Shown here: positions 1-7,553 of the stretch, in pieces | Layout of the letters: every line of letters starts with the position of its first letter | Numbering within the stretch: the stretch's first letter is position 1 | From: Candidatus Kerfeldbacteria bacterium CG15_BIG_FIL_POST_REV_8_21_14_020_45_12 | Lineage (GTDB): Bacteria; Patescibacteriota; Patescibacteriia; UBA9570; XYC2-FULL-38-9 | Length of the DNA: 40,788 bases | Direction of reading: 5' to 3' | Assembly: GCA_002781785.1 (NCBI GenBank) | Contig: PFGC01000028.1 | Span: 1-40,788, forward strand | Program-made: the position numbers and the translations under genes | The notes under the pieces: generated by a model | The model's database searches: none | What the model was told of the DNA's origin: nothing | Seen by the model: only the letters and a program-made list of their open reading frames with translations

Positions 1-126
1 TGAAAAATTCCTTGGATCATGAAAATTTACGACAATCTTTCCATCTTCAATAGCTCGTTTCAAAATACTCGTGCCAAAAATAGAGTCGAATAGCTCAGGA
101 AAGATTGTAACAATATCGAATTGCAT
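1..126 (-). CDS. trmD: TrmD, tRNA (guanine-37-N1)-methyltransferase, N-terminal 42 codons (cut by window edge)
   Basis: This gene is missing from the ORF track because it runs off the left edge. Translating the minus strand from the ATG at 126 gives 42 codons beginning MQFDIVTIFPELF and continuing through ILKRAIEDGKI. That matches the start of TrmD, the SAM-dependent enzyme that methylates G37 of tRNAs to prevent frameshifting. The order rpsP, khpA, (membrane protein), trmD resembles the classical rpsP-rimM-trmD operon, but no rimM lies between. A promoter-like pair puts the -10 only 8 nt before the ATG and there is no SD, so the mRNA is probably leaderless. Family assignment rests on the N-terminus only. 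Confidence 0.88.
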   Translation of the reverse strand, partial: MQFDIVTIFPELFDSIFGTSILKRAIEDGKIVVNFHDPRNFS

Positions 127-134
127 ATGCTGCG

Positions 135-163
135 ATACTAACGCGCCCTAATAAATATCGCAA
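135..163 (-). promoter_or_regulatory. Sigma70-type promoter of trmD (leaderless)
   Basis: The minus strand reads TTGCGA, 17 nt, TAGTAT, and the start codon follows after 8 nt. A start site 6-8 nt past the -10 would leave almost no leader. Confidence 0.5.
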
Positions 164-167
164 GTAA

Positions 168-193
168 CAAAAAACCCCTGCGCGAGTCAGGGG
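168..193 (-). terminator. Intrinsic terminator after the membrane-anchored protein gene
   Basis: The minus strand carries CCCCTG, a 7-nt loop and CAGGGG followed by a run of T. It separates the upstream gene from trmD. Confidence 0.8.
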
Positions 194-204
194 CTTAGCG
201 TTAT

Positions 205-966
205 TTATTCCAGGATAGCTTCGTCTATACTGGCAGCGTCATCGGCCGTTTCAGAATCAGCGCCACTATCTACTTCGTCAGTGGTACTTGTGCCATCGTC
301 GGTAAACTCGTCCCCACTTAAATCAGTTGGAAAAACAATATCTCCATTGTCATCTAGTTCGAACTCGACCTCTCCGTCATCCTCTGTGTCGAGCTCGACG
401 TCATCAAAGAGCGCGTTTAACTCTTCTTCACTTAGTTCCTGATAACGAATTCTTGAAATTTCCCAGCCTCGGAAAACATTTCCAAGAGCACTCCAGGTTG
501 AGTCACTTTTTCTTCTAAAAGTTATAATCATTGGATCATCCCACGCCTCATAATCATCAGTTGCATCAAAGTGCACGTTAGCGTAAGCCGAATATAGGTG
601 AGACCAATAACGTGGAGCGGGTCTAATTTCTTTATCACGGTCACCGTCCCTGTTTTGTAAAACATTGCCATCTGCATCTGTTTTTACTCGTTCAAACCAA
701 GCTTCGTCGCTCTCGAGCGTTACACTAGGAGTATTGTCGTATGACACCCAGTCTTCTACCCAAAATTCAATATTCTGGCGACGTGATGCTGTGATGTCAG
801 TAGCTACCAGAGCCATGGCCGCATCCATATCCTTAGCCTCAAGAGCCTTAGAAAATTTATCGTAAGTTCGCGTTGGGCTGGTAAGCCAAAGGCATACTCC
901 AAGTCCGATAGCTACTATCAGTCCGAGTACCGCCAGTATCATCAAGATTTTTTTTCTTCCTGTCAT
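205..966 (-). CDS. Membrane-anchored protein of unknown function with an acidic C-terminal tail
   Basis: I chose the ATG at 966 (MTGRKKILMIL...), giving 253 aa. The longer ORF in the track reads back through the promoter and the preceding terminator. Residues about 5-25 form one membrane segment after a basic stretch, so it is probably an N-terminally anchored exported protein. A globular part follows at about 30-175, starting with a helical TYDKFSKALEAKD region that recalls small extracytoplasmic DUF4878-type domains. The last 75 residues are almost all Asp, Glu, Ser and Thr. It has its own promoter and terminators on both sides, so it is monocistronic although it sits inside the rpsP-trmD gene order. 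Function unknown. Confidence 0.82.
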   Translation of the reverse strand: MTGRKKILMILAVLGLIVAIGLGVCLWLTSPTRTYDKFSKALEAKDMDAAMALVATDITASRRQNIEFWVEDWVSYDNTPSVTLESDEAWFERVKTDADGNVLQNRDGDRDKEIRPAPRYWSHLYSAYANVHFDATDDYEAWDDPMIITFRRKSDSTWSALGNVFRGWEISRIRYQELSEEELNALFDDVELDTEDDGEVEFELDDNGDIVFPTDLSGDEFTDDGTSTTDEVDSGADSETADDAASIDEAILE

Positions 967-994
967 GGTTTGGATTTTAGAAATTACTAACGTT

Positions 995-1023
995 AGTATA
1001 TCTGGAATCAGCCTGCATCTCAA
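995..1023 (-). promoter_or_regulatory. Promoter of the membrane-anchored protein gene, with an operator-like palindrome
   Basis: The minus strand reads TTGAGA, 17 nt, TATACT. A perfect 14-bp palindrome TACTAACGTTAGTA (985-998) overlaps the -10 and the expected start site, which is where a repressor could bind. Confidence 0.65.
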
Positions 1024-1028
1024 GTGTA

Positions 1029-1056
1029 TAAAAAGACCTCCCATCAAGGGAGGTCT
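1029..1056 (-). terminator. Intrinsic terminator of khpA
   Basis: AGACCTCCC and GGGAGGTCT form a 9-bp stem with a 5-nt loop, followed on the minus strand by five or more T. It lies just after the khpA stop codon. Confidence 0.9.
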
Positions 1057-1068
1057 AGTACGACCTAA

Positions 1069-1449
1069 TTACAGGTCTAGATTATCGATAGCGCTTGAAG
1101 TGTTAGGCGCAGGTGCCTGTTCTTCTGCAGCTGGCTGCTCACGCATCTCCTGACGTGGCTCGCGGTTATCGCGATGTTCACGTGGGGGCCTGTTGCCACC
1201 ATCTGGTTCGTAGATTTTGAGGTTTACTCTGGCTTGGTTCTTGGCACCAACTACGCGTAATAGTGTACGAATAGCTTTAGCTGTTTGGCCTTGGCGACCA
1301 ATAACTTGGCCCAAGTCATTTTGATCCACTGTCAGTGTGATCAGGACTCCCATCTCATCAACCGTTCGTTCGGTAGATACCGCATCTGGGTTGTCGACGA
1401 TGGATTTCACAACGTACTCGACAAACTCTTGGTCATGGAACTGTTCCAT
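1069..1449 (-). CDS. khpA: KhpA-like KH-domain RNA-binding protein
   Basis: The protein has 126 aa. Residues 1-78 are a single KH domain with the RNA-binding loop GRQG at 51-54, as in KhpA (YlqC), which usually lies between rpsP and rimM/trmD in Gram-positive bacteria and CPR. The roughly 48-residue tail is rich in Pro, Arg, Glu and Gln and probably disordered; typical KhpA proteins (about 75-80 aa) lack it. It is expected to bind RNA in the cytoplasm, often together with KhpB, which is not in this window. It has its own promoter and terminator, so it is not obligatorily co-transcribed with rpsP. Confidence 0.9.
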   Translation of the reverse strand: MEQFHDQEFVEYVVKSIVDNPDAVSTERTVDEMGVLITLTVDQNDLGQVIGRQGQTAKAIRTLLRVVGAKNQARVNLKIYEPDGGNRPPREHRDNREPRQEMREQPAAEEQAPAPNTSSAIDNLDL

Positions 1450-1519
1450 ACAAACTCAGTTTTGAACTTATTAATGTCCGTCTCTGCCAGTCAATTATTC
1501 GACCGACAGCACGTGTCCA

Positions 1520-1548
1520 ATGATAGGGCAACAAAACAGGGTTGTCAA
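1520..1548 (-). promoter_or_regulatory. Promoter of khpA
   Basis: The minus strand reads TTGACA, 17 nt, TATCAT, about 70 nt upstream of the ATG. It is a near-consensus sigma70-type promoter. Confidence 0.75.
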
Positions 1549-1555
1549 CAGAATC

Positions 1556-1586
1556 AAAAAACACCCGGGGATGCCGGGTGTTTTTT
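1556..1586. terminator. Bidirectional intrinsic terminator after rpsP
   Basis: CACCCGG and CCGGGTG form a GC-rich stem with T runs on both strands. On the minus strand it closes rpsP just before the khpA promoter. Confidence 0.9.
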
Positions 1587-1597
1587 GGTAAAAAGTA

Positions 1598-1996
1598 TTA
1601 CGCTGCCTTCTCCTCAGCTGGAGCTTCGGCTGGCTTCTCTTCTTTTTTCTCTTCAGTCTTTTCAGCAGCCGGCGTTTCGGTTTTAGCCTCTGCTTCAGCA
1701 CCTTCAGCCTGTGGTTTTAACTTTGGCTGTACGACGCGGACCTTCTTACCAGTGGTCACTCCAAACTCAATGAGCATGTTATGAACAGTTGGTGAAGCTT
1801 GTGCTCCTACGCTCAACCAATATTTGATACGTTCGTCTTGTAGACGAACTTGATCCTTTCGCTCCTTAGCGTGTGGATTGTAGCTACCCAAAATCTCCTT
1901 AGCAGCTGATCGCGGCGCTTGAGACTTTTCTTGAAGCACGAGCCGGAACGTTGCTTGGTTCTTACGGCCTGTGCGTTGCATTCGAATTACTAACAT
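1598..1996 (-). CDS. rpsP: Small ribosomal subunit protein bS16
   Basis: I chose the ATG at 1996 (MLVIRMQRTGRKNQATFRLVL), which matches the usual bS16 N-terminus; the ORF-track start lies inside the 5' leader. The product has 132 aa. Residues 1-80 are the S16 fold that helps assemble the 30S subunit. Residues about 80-132 form an Ala/Glu/Lys/Pro-rich tail that most bacterial S16 proteins lack. It is the first gene of the khpA-trmD neighbourhood, with its own strong promoter, a short hairpin in its leader and a terminator behind it. Confidence 0.95.
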   Translation of the reverse strand: MLVIRMQRTGRKNQATFRLVLQEKSQAPRSAAKEILGSYNPHAKERKDQVRLQDERIKYWLSVGAQASPTVHNMLIEFGVTTGKKVRVVQPKLKPQAEGAEAEAKTETPAAEKTEEKKEEKPAEAPAEEKAA

Positions 1997-2052
1997 AGTG
2001 TTGTGTGTCTTGTTCTCAATATAAATTGAGAGCATTTGCGATGACGCGGCAA

Positions 2053-2081
2053 AGAGTACCAAACCGGACTCTATGAGTCAA
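2053..2081 (-). promoter_or_regulatory. Promoter of rpsP
   Basis: The minus strand reads TTGACT, 17 nt, TACTCT, about 57 nt before the chosen ATG. The leader contains a CTCAAT...ATTGAG stem-loop. Confidence 0.7.
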
Positions 2082-2086
2082 GTTGG

Positions 2087-2115
2087 TTGTCCCTGAGGCC
2101 AACAAAGGCTATACT
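2087..2115 (+). promoter_or_regulatory. Promoter of the plus-strand membrane protein gene
   Basis: TTGTCC, 17 nt, TATACT, starting 5 bp from the divergent rpsP promoter. The ATG follows the -10 by about 28 nt. The track's start at 2087 is the -35 box itself. Confidence 0.65.
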
Positions 2116-2143
2116 CGCAGGACAAAGATTCATTTTCCCCCAT

Positions 2144-2968
2144 ATGGAACACAAATCGTTCGGACAGCTTATGGCTTCGGCTTGGAATATATATACCACC
2201 CACTTTCAGGTCTGGTTTATTTCTGCGCTACTGCTAGCTGCCCCACTTTACCTAGCCGGTGACCTGTTGTTACCCACGCCAACTCAGGAGGATTATTTAG
2301 AATATGAAGCAAAAGTTACTTTGATGGATCCACTCGAAAAGCCCTGGGAGTATCTGTCTGCTATTACCGGAACCCCAGGCTATTCGGAGAGTCAGTTGTG
2401 GATTCAGCACGCCTTGGAGGCCCTCGAGGCAATCTCAGCGCTTTTAATTACCGCTATTGTCATATCTTCAGTGGCGCTGGCACTGCAGGGACAGGAGCCA
2501 AACTTCGGCAGAATTTTTCATAAAGCACTACGCTCGTGGCCGATGCTTATTATTGCCACGCTCATTAGTTTAATGGGCCTACTACTGGGTTTTGCTGCCT
2601 TAATTATTCCAGGAATTGTGTTGTGGGTTTACTGGACATTTGTTGGTCAGGCGGTAGTTCTTGAAGAAAAATATTTCTTTTCTGCTTTGGCCTATAGCGC
2701 CAAGCTAATAAAAGGACATTTCTTTGAGGTTCTATCTCGATTACTGCTTCTATATTTAGCGATCATACTTATAACCTTTGCCATAGTTTCTTCCACCAGC
2801 AACTTAGCAGTCTACCCAGGGGTTACCGCTCTAATTGCTACAATCTCAGAGTTAGTGGGAATATTTGCCACTATCTTCATCACAGTTTATTTTAAGGATC
2901 TTCAAAAAAACTCCCAGTTGGGAGCTAGTGTCGAAGCGCTAGAGGAATCGTCAGACACCGAAGAATAA
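2144..2968 (+). CDS. Polytopic membrane protein of unknown function (DUF975/GPDPase-membrane-domain-like)
   Basis: I start at the ATG at 2144 (MEHKSFGQLMASAWNIY), because the track start lies in the promoter; this gives 274 aa. It has five or six hydrophobic segments. One long double-spanning stretch contains ALIIPGIVLWVYWTF followed by VVLE, a pattern seen in the DUF975 and glycerophosphodiester-phosphodiesterase membrane-domain families. The first 20 residues resemble the amphipathic FGxLxxxAWxxY start common in those families. The C-terminal tail is acidic. It is a single-gene unit, divergent from rpsP and convergent with smc. No substrate can be assigned. Confidence 0.8.
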   Translation: MEHKSFGQLMASAWNIYTTHFQVWFISALLLAAPLYLAGDLLLPTPTQEDYLEYEAKVTLMDPLEKPWEYLSAITGTPGYSESQLWIQHALEALEAISALLITAIVISSVALALQGQEPNFGRIFHKALRSWPMLIIATLISLMGLLLGFAALIIPGIVLWVYWTFVGQAVVLEEKYFFSALAYSAKLIKGHFFEVLSRLLLLYLAIILITFAIVSSTSNLAVYPGVTALIATISELVGIFATIFITVYFKDLQKNSQLGASVEALEESSDTEE

Positions 2969-2982
2969 TTAATGAGCAGCTG

Positions 2983-5733
2983 CTAGTTACGAGTGGCCTC
3001 GTCTGCTTCTATCATTTCCTCAGCCTCCGTTAGTTCAACGCTAAGGATGTGTGACTTACCTTCACTTCCCATAGTTACGCCATACAAAACATTGGCAGCT
3101 CTCATGGTGACGCGGTTATGCGTAATGATTACAATTTGAGTCTTGTTTGAGAGGTCCTTGATAATAGCAGCTAACTTCTCTGAGTTTTCTTCATCAAGCG
3201 CAGCTTCAACCTCGTCAAGAACCACGAATGGTGACGGATTATTGGCAATAATTGCGCAGAGTAAGGCGATAGTGACAAGTGATTTTTCTCCGCCAGATAA
3301 AGCATTGATGTTATGAACTTTTTTGCTAGGAGGCGATGCGTAAACATCAATTCCCGCCACGACCTTTTGTCGTTTTTTCTTTTTACCGATCAACTCACGC
3401 TCTTTCTCATCATGCAGGCTTTCACCTGACACATCAACAGAAACTTCAGCCCCCGCCATAGCTGCCTCAACCGCCTTTTCCGCTTCAGCCTCTTCTAACT
3501 TCTCTTCTTCAGTTTCAGTTAGCAGTTCAAGTTTAGCCTTACCACCTCCAAACAATACCTTGAAGTATTCTTGAAAGCCGTCGTTGATCTTTTTAAAGTT
3601 TTTCTGAAATTGAGTCTTGATAGTTTTATCAAGCTCGTCTATCACGCCTTCGAGTTTACCGATCGAGCTACTTAAGTCATTGATTTGTTCATCTAAAAAC
3701 TCAAATCTTTCCTTAGTCGATTCATATTCAGTAATTGTCTCAGCGTCGACATTGCCAATAGCATCAAGCTGATGCTGTAAGGAAATAATTTTCTTTTCCC
3801 AAACATCGCGATTACCCTCTAGATGCTGATTAGCCGGATCATAAGCCATGATCTCAGCGTGCAAATCCTCTGGGATGTCACGTTGTAATTCGTTTTGTAC
3901 ATCTTCCTGTCGTGTTTCAACCCGTGCCAGATTTACATCAATGGTACTAGCTTTTTGCTGGGCAGTATTTAAATGTCGCTGCACAGTACGCATTTTTGAC
4001 TGAATGCTCACTAGTTCCGTTTTCTTGTTTTCTTCCTCTTGGTTAAAGGAGTCGATGTCAGCTCGGGCAGTTACTAGCTGTTTATCTAGTCGCTCGATTT
4101 GGGCATCGAACTGTAATAATTCTTTTGAATATTCTTCTGCTTGAGCGCTCTTGGAATTGGCGTCCTTGCCTCGTTCTGTTTCATCAATGCTTGATTGAAT
4201 GTTAGACAGTTCATCCTGCATTCTAGTCAGCTGGCTGTGCAGGAAGGTGGAGCTATTTTCGGCCGAGGCAATATTTACACGCAGATCATTGATGCGGTTT
4301 TGCAAAGTCTCACGCTCTTTTGTTAGGCGTTCAAGCAACTGCTCTTTCTGCTTCATCTCCACTCGCAGTGATTCCACGGTGTCGCGCTCATCGGCGGTCA
4401 ACCTGTCCATGAGGGTAGCAAGCTTCTTTGTGATATCTTTGGCAGCAGCTTGAGTTTCTTTAAACTCATTCATCGATTGGGTCTGAAGCAGTCTCCGTAA
4501 GAACTGCTCCTGTTCCTCAAAAATGGTGGTCAGTTCACTGGTGATTTGGGGAACTGACATAGCATGAGTCTGCTGTTCAATTTGCTCACGCAGTTTGATA
4601 ATTTCAAATTCCTCGGCGCGGAACTCTCCTTTAACTGCCTCTAATTCAGTATCCTTTCTAGTCAGCTCAGTTGCGTCAGCCGTTAATTTCTGTTTTGTTG
4701 TACGCAGTTCTGCTTCTCGAGCGTGAACATCGCTCATCAATTCATCTTCCTTACGCTGCAACCAAATTAAACTAAGTTCGCCCTGACGTTCATGTTCAAC
4801 TTCCAGCTTTCCCTTTAGTACCGCCTGTTCTTTTAACAGGTGGCTCTTTTTTTCTAATAAATCATTAAAAAGCTGTTGGAGCTGTTGGTATCTCTCACCG
4901 CGTGAAGCCTCTCCAGCGAGAGCATCACTAGCGCCTTGTAGCTCAGTTAACTCAGCATCCTTTGTAGTAATTTCTTGCTGGATAGCTTTGGATTCCGCTT
5001 CAAGATTTTTGAATTCGATACCCAACTCGTTCCAAATTGAACCGTAATATCCAATCTGAAAATCACGTAATTCTATTTCAAGTTTCTCACGTTTTTCTAG
5101 ACGCTTGACCTGGCGTTCCAATGATTTTAGATGCGGTTCAATCTCTTGCAATAACGCCTCGCTTTGTACCAGGTTGTCCTCTGTCCTAATTAATTTATTG
5201 ATGGCTTGATCTCGTTTGATTTGGTATTCCTTTACTCCTGTGGCTTCATCAAAAAACAGTTTACGTTCCTGGGGTGTGGCTGAGAGAAACTGAGTAATCA
5301 TGCCCTGACCGATAACCGCGTATGATTTTTGTCCGAACTTAGCTTGAGCTAACAGCATCAAAATATCTTGAAGCCGAACTTTACTTCCGTTTATACGATA
5401 CTCTGACTCACCGTCGCCAAACATTTTACGACTGATAACAACCTCCTGGTATTCTAGTGGGAATAGACCGTCCGCGTTATCTAGATGGAGCTCAACTTGA
5501 GCCATGCCCATCTTTGCCAGGGTGTCAGAACCTCCAAAAATAAGATCCGTGGACGATTTGCCACGAAGTAACTTCATGCTCTGTTCGCCAAGAACCCAGC
5601 GAATCGCATCAGATACATTTGATTTACCAGAGCCGTTGGGACCAACGATCGCGGTAAAATTTTTGGTAAAATCGAAGCTTGTTTTGTCAGCAAACGACTT
5701 AAAGCCCTGGAGGACAAGTTTTTCTAAACGCAT
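2983..5733 (-). CDS. smc: Chromosome segregation ATPase SMC, short form without a recognisable hinge
   Basis: The protein has 916 aa; bacterial SMC is usually about 1150-1200. The N-terminal head has Walker A GPNGSGKSN (31-39). The C-terminal head has the signature LSGGEKSL (about 811) and Walker B PFVVLDEVEAALDE. Between them are long coiled coils. Around residues 390-450, where the hinge should lie, I see only a short helical break (VPQITSELTTIFEEQEQF) and no glycine-rich SMC hinge. A charged, Ala/Glu/Lys-rich insertion of about 50 residues precedes the C-terminal signature motif. It should act in chromosome condensation and segregation. ScpA and ScpB are not in the window. The -10 box lies 8 nt before the ATG, so the mRNA is probably leaderless. 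Confidence 0.93.
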   Translation of the reverse strand: MRLEKLVLQGFKSFADKTSFDFTKNFTAIVGPNGSGKSNVSDAIRWVLGEQSMKLLRGKSSTDLIFGGSDTLAKMGMAQVELHLDNADGLFPLEYQEVVISRKMFGDGESEYRINGSKVRLQDILMLLAQAKFGQKSYAVIGQGMITQFLSATPQERKLFFDEATGVKEYQIKRDQAINKLIRTEDNLVQSEALLQEIEPHLKSLERQVKRLEKREKLEIELRDFQIGYYGSIWNELGIEFKNLEAESKAIQQEITTKDAELTELQGASDALAGEASRGERYQQLQQLFNDLLEKKSHLLKEQAVLKGKLEVEHERQGELSLIWLQRKEDELMSDVHAREAELRTTKQKLTADATELTRKDTELEAVKGEFRAEEFEIIKLREQIEQQTHAMSVPQITSELTTIFEEQEQFLRRLLQTQSMNEFKETQAAAKDITKKLATLMDRLTADERDTVESLRVEMKQKEQLLERLTKERETLQNRINDLRVNIASAENSSTFLHSQLTRMQDELSNIQSSIDETERGKDANSKSAQAEEYSKELLQFDAQIERLDKQLVTARADIDSFNQEEENKKTELVSIQSKMRTVQRHLNTAQQKASTIDVNLARVETRQEDVQNELQRDIPEDLHAEIMAYDPANQHLEGNRDVWEKKIISLQHQLDAIGNVDAETITEYESTKERFEFLDEQINDLSSSIGKLEGVIDELDKTIKTQFQKNFKKINDGFQEYFKVLFGGGKAKLELLTETEEEKLEEAEAEKAVEAAMAGAEVSVDVSGESLHDEKERELIGKKKKRQKVVAGIDVYASPPSKKVHNINALSGGEKSLVTIALLCAIIANNPSPFVVLDEVEAALDEENSEKLAAIIKDLSNKTQIVIITHNRVTMRAANVLYGVTMGSEGKSHILSVELTEAEEMIEADEATRN

Positions 5734-5741
5734 ACCGGCAG

Positions 5742-5770
5742 ATTATACCAGAATGATATAGATTTCTCAA
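5742..5770 (-). promoter_or_regulatory. Promoter of smc (leaderless)
   Basis: The minus strand reads TTGAGA, 17 nt, TATAAT, then 8 nt to the ATG. There is no SD. Confidence 0.7.
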
Positions 5771-5860
5771 CATCCTATTACAAAAAAATAACTTACCCAC
5801 CCACAGGCTCGTAATTTGGTAAAACAACTCAGACGTTGCCGACAATTTTAACTTACTAGC

Positions 5861-6565
5861 CTAATCTTGAGCCAGCCATCCCTTGGCTTTAAGGGCCAGT
5901 TCAGCTGCGTTCATTTGCGCCTCTTGCTTGGACGTTCCTGTACCTAGGGCTATTTGCTCATCCTGTAGTTGCACAGCCACGACAAAAGTCTTTTGGTGGT
6001 CAGGACCACTTTCCTCCATAACTTTATAGGAAGGCGTTACCCCAACCTTCTCTTGAGCGGTTTCCTGTAAGCGACTCTTTGCGTCCATGTAAAGTTTATT
6101 CTTCAGAATAAAGGGCAATTTAGAGATGATGACTCGATGAATGAAAGTGGCGGCTGTGTCATATCCAGTATCAAGATAAATCGCACCTATGATAGCTTCA
6201 ACAGAGTTTGCTAAAATCGAGTTTCTAGCTTTACTGTTCTCTTCTTTGGCCTCGCCACGGGACAAATACAAATATGGTTCAATGCTCATCTGCTCAGCGA
6301 TCATAGCTAGCATCTGCGAATTAACTAAACTAGCTCGCCAGTTAGTTAATTCACCCTCAGGATTCGGATAGTTTTTGTACAAGTGTTCGGTGACAATTAA
6401 TTCAAGTACTGCATCACCCAAAAACTCTAGACGTTCATTATGCTCTAGCGGAAAGTCGCGATGCTCGTTCAAATATGACCTATGCACCAGCGCTTGTCTG
6501 AGTAAGTCCTTGTTCTCAAAAGTAACCTCGATGGTTTGTTCTAATCCAGAAATGTCTTTTTTCAT
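5861..6565 (-). CDS. rnc: Ribonuclease III
   Basis: The protein has 234 aa, the usual RNase III length. The catalytic signature ERLEFLGDAVLEL lies at 44-56 and the second acidic motif NSVEAIIGAIYLD near 120-132. A C-terminal dsRNA-binding domain begins near 160 (DAKSRLQETAQ) and ends at about 230 with TSKQEAQMNAAELAL. It cleaves double-stranded RNA in rRNA precursors and structured mRNAs. It lies 69 nt downstream of nusB with no terminator between, so it is probably the last gene of rpmF-nusB-rnc. The rnc-smc adjacency is common in bacteria. Confidence 0.96.
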   Translation of the reverse strand: MKKDISGLEQTIEVTFENKDLLRQALVHRSYLNEHRDFPLEHNERLEFLGDAVLELIVTEHLYKNYPNPEGELTNWRASLVNSQMLAMIAEQMSIEPYLYLSRGEAKEENSKARNSILANSVEAIIGAIYLDTGYDTAATFIHRVIISKLPFILKNKLYMDAKSRLQETAQEKVGVTPSYKVMEESGPDHQKTFVVAVQLQDEQIALGTGTSKQEAQMNAAELALKAKGWLAQD

Positions 6566-6634
6566 AGCTTCTGAATATCGCGCGTCAGGGCTCTCCTAAA
6601 ACTTGAAGCCGTCACGTCCGATATCAATAAGTAA

Positions 6635-7129
6635 TTATTCTTCGTTATTTTTCTCAGTTTTTTTTGCCCGACGCTCATCCTCACGTAACTGTTCTTCTGC
6701 CGCGTTAATTTCTCCAGAGGCTTCCATCTCTCGATAAATAGAGCCTAATACTCCGTTAACGAATCTGCCTGATGAATCTCCCCCAAACGACTTAGCTAGT
6801 TCAATCGACTCATTAATGGCGACCTTCGGCGGTATCTCAGAATCAATTTTCAATTCGTAAATACCAATTCGCAAGACATTCCTGTCGACCAGAGTGATCT
6901 GCTCGAGCGGCCAGTCCGGTGCGTATTGTCTAATCAGATCATTTAAGACCTCGATGTTAGCGATGATACCGTCGACAAGCTCTTTGGTAAAATCAATATC
7001 CTCAAATTTGTCATCAAACTCAGCCAAGTTATGCTTCAATATCTCAGCCAGCTTGGCTTCAGTACCATTAAAGTCCCACTCAAACAGTGTCTGTAGAGCG
7101 ATAGAGCGACCAAGATGGCGATTGGACAT
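6635..7129 (-). CDS. nusB: Transcription antitermination factor NusB
   Basis: The protein has 164 aa. The N-terminus [20 protein letters not shown] and the C-terminal pattern [17 protein letters not shown]...[10 protein letters not shown] are typical of the all-helical NusB fold. NusB binds boxA RNA together with S10 in rRNA antitermination. The last 20 residues are charged and extend beyond the usual end. It starts 2 nt after the rpmF stop, which shows translational linkage and an rpmF-nusB-rnc operon. Confidence 0.95.
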   Translation of the reverse strand: MSNRHLGRSIALQTLFEWDFNGTEAKLAEILKHNLAEFDDKFEDIDFTKELVDGIIANIEVLNDLIRQYAPDWPLEQITLVDRNVLRIGIYELKIDSEIPPKVAINESIELAKSFGGDSSGRFVNGVLGSIYREMEASGEINAAEEQLREDERRAKKTEKNNEE

Positions 7130-7131
7130 GA

Positions 7132-7395
7132 TTAACTAGATTTTTTGGCGACTGCTTTTGCAGGTTTTTTCGTGGCAACCTTTGGCTTCTTTTCTACTAC
7201 AGCGGCTGGTTTCATCATCCCCTTCAATTCTTTCCAGGTGTAAACCTTTCCATTGTGTGAATGAGAGTGGTGCGGTCTTAACATGCTGTCATCACCAGGA
7301 ATTGGTGACGGCATGACTCCAACTACCTTAGCTGAATGATGGCTTCGGCGAGCTCGCGTACGGCGGCTGCTGAGTTTCTTTTTCGGTACGGACAT
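7132..7395 (-). CDS. rpmF: Large ribosomal subunit protein bL32
   Basis: The protein has 87 aa. The start [20 protein letters not shown] is characteristic of bL32. The region that carries the four zinc-binding cysteines in C+ forms has none here ([16 protein letters not shown] instead), so this is a C- type; the His-rich HHSHSH stretch is unusual. A Lys/Ala/Pro tail of about 25 residues extends the end. It is the first gene of an operon with nusB and rnc and has a clear promoter. Confidence 0.9.
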   Translation of the reverse strand: MSVPKKKLSSRRTRARRSHHSAKVVGVMPSPIPGDDSMLRPHHSHSHNGKVYTWKELKGMMKPAAVVEKKPKVATKKPAKAVAKKSS

Positions 7396-7425
7396 AGGGT
7401 CTCAAGTGAATAAATGATCGAACAG

Positions 7426-7454
7426 ACTATAACCGAAACCGTGTTTTTTTGCAA
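7426..7454 (-). promoter_or_regulatory. Promoter of the rpmF-nusB-rnc operon
   Basis: The minus strand reads TTGCAA, 17 nt, TATAGT, about 30 nt before the rpmF ATG. Confidence 0.75.
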
Positions 7455-7518
7455 GTCCTCGGGTCGAAATAGCCAATTCTGACATGGTTATAATGTAGAT
7501 TGGGTAATTTAACCTCCT

Positions 7519-7546
7519 TTGGTCGCTGGTCCAGCTGTGTTATGAT
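7519..7546 (+). promoter_or_regulatory. Promoter of tpiA (leaderless)
   Basis: TTGGTC, 16 nt, TATGAT, then 7 nt to the ATG at 7554. A further TATAAT lies at about 7484 without a convincing -35. Confidence 0.5.
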
Positions 7547-7553
7547 GGTCCAG

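Noticed and set aside
1495-1784. Short ORFs around the rpsP-khpA junction
   Set aside because: They overlap the terminator, the khpA promoter and the rpsP coding frame, and their Lys/Arg- or Ser-rich translations are shadows of the rpsP tail.
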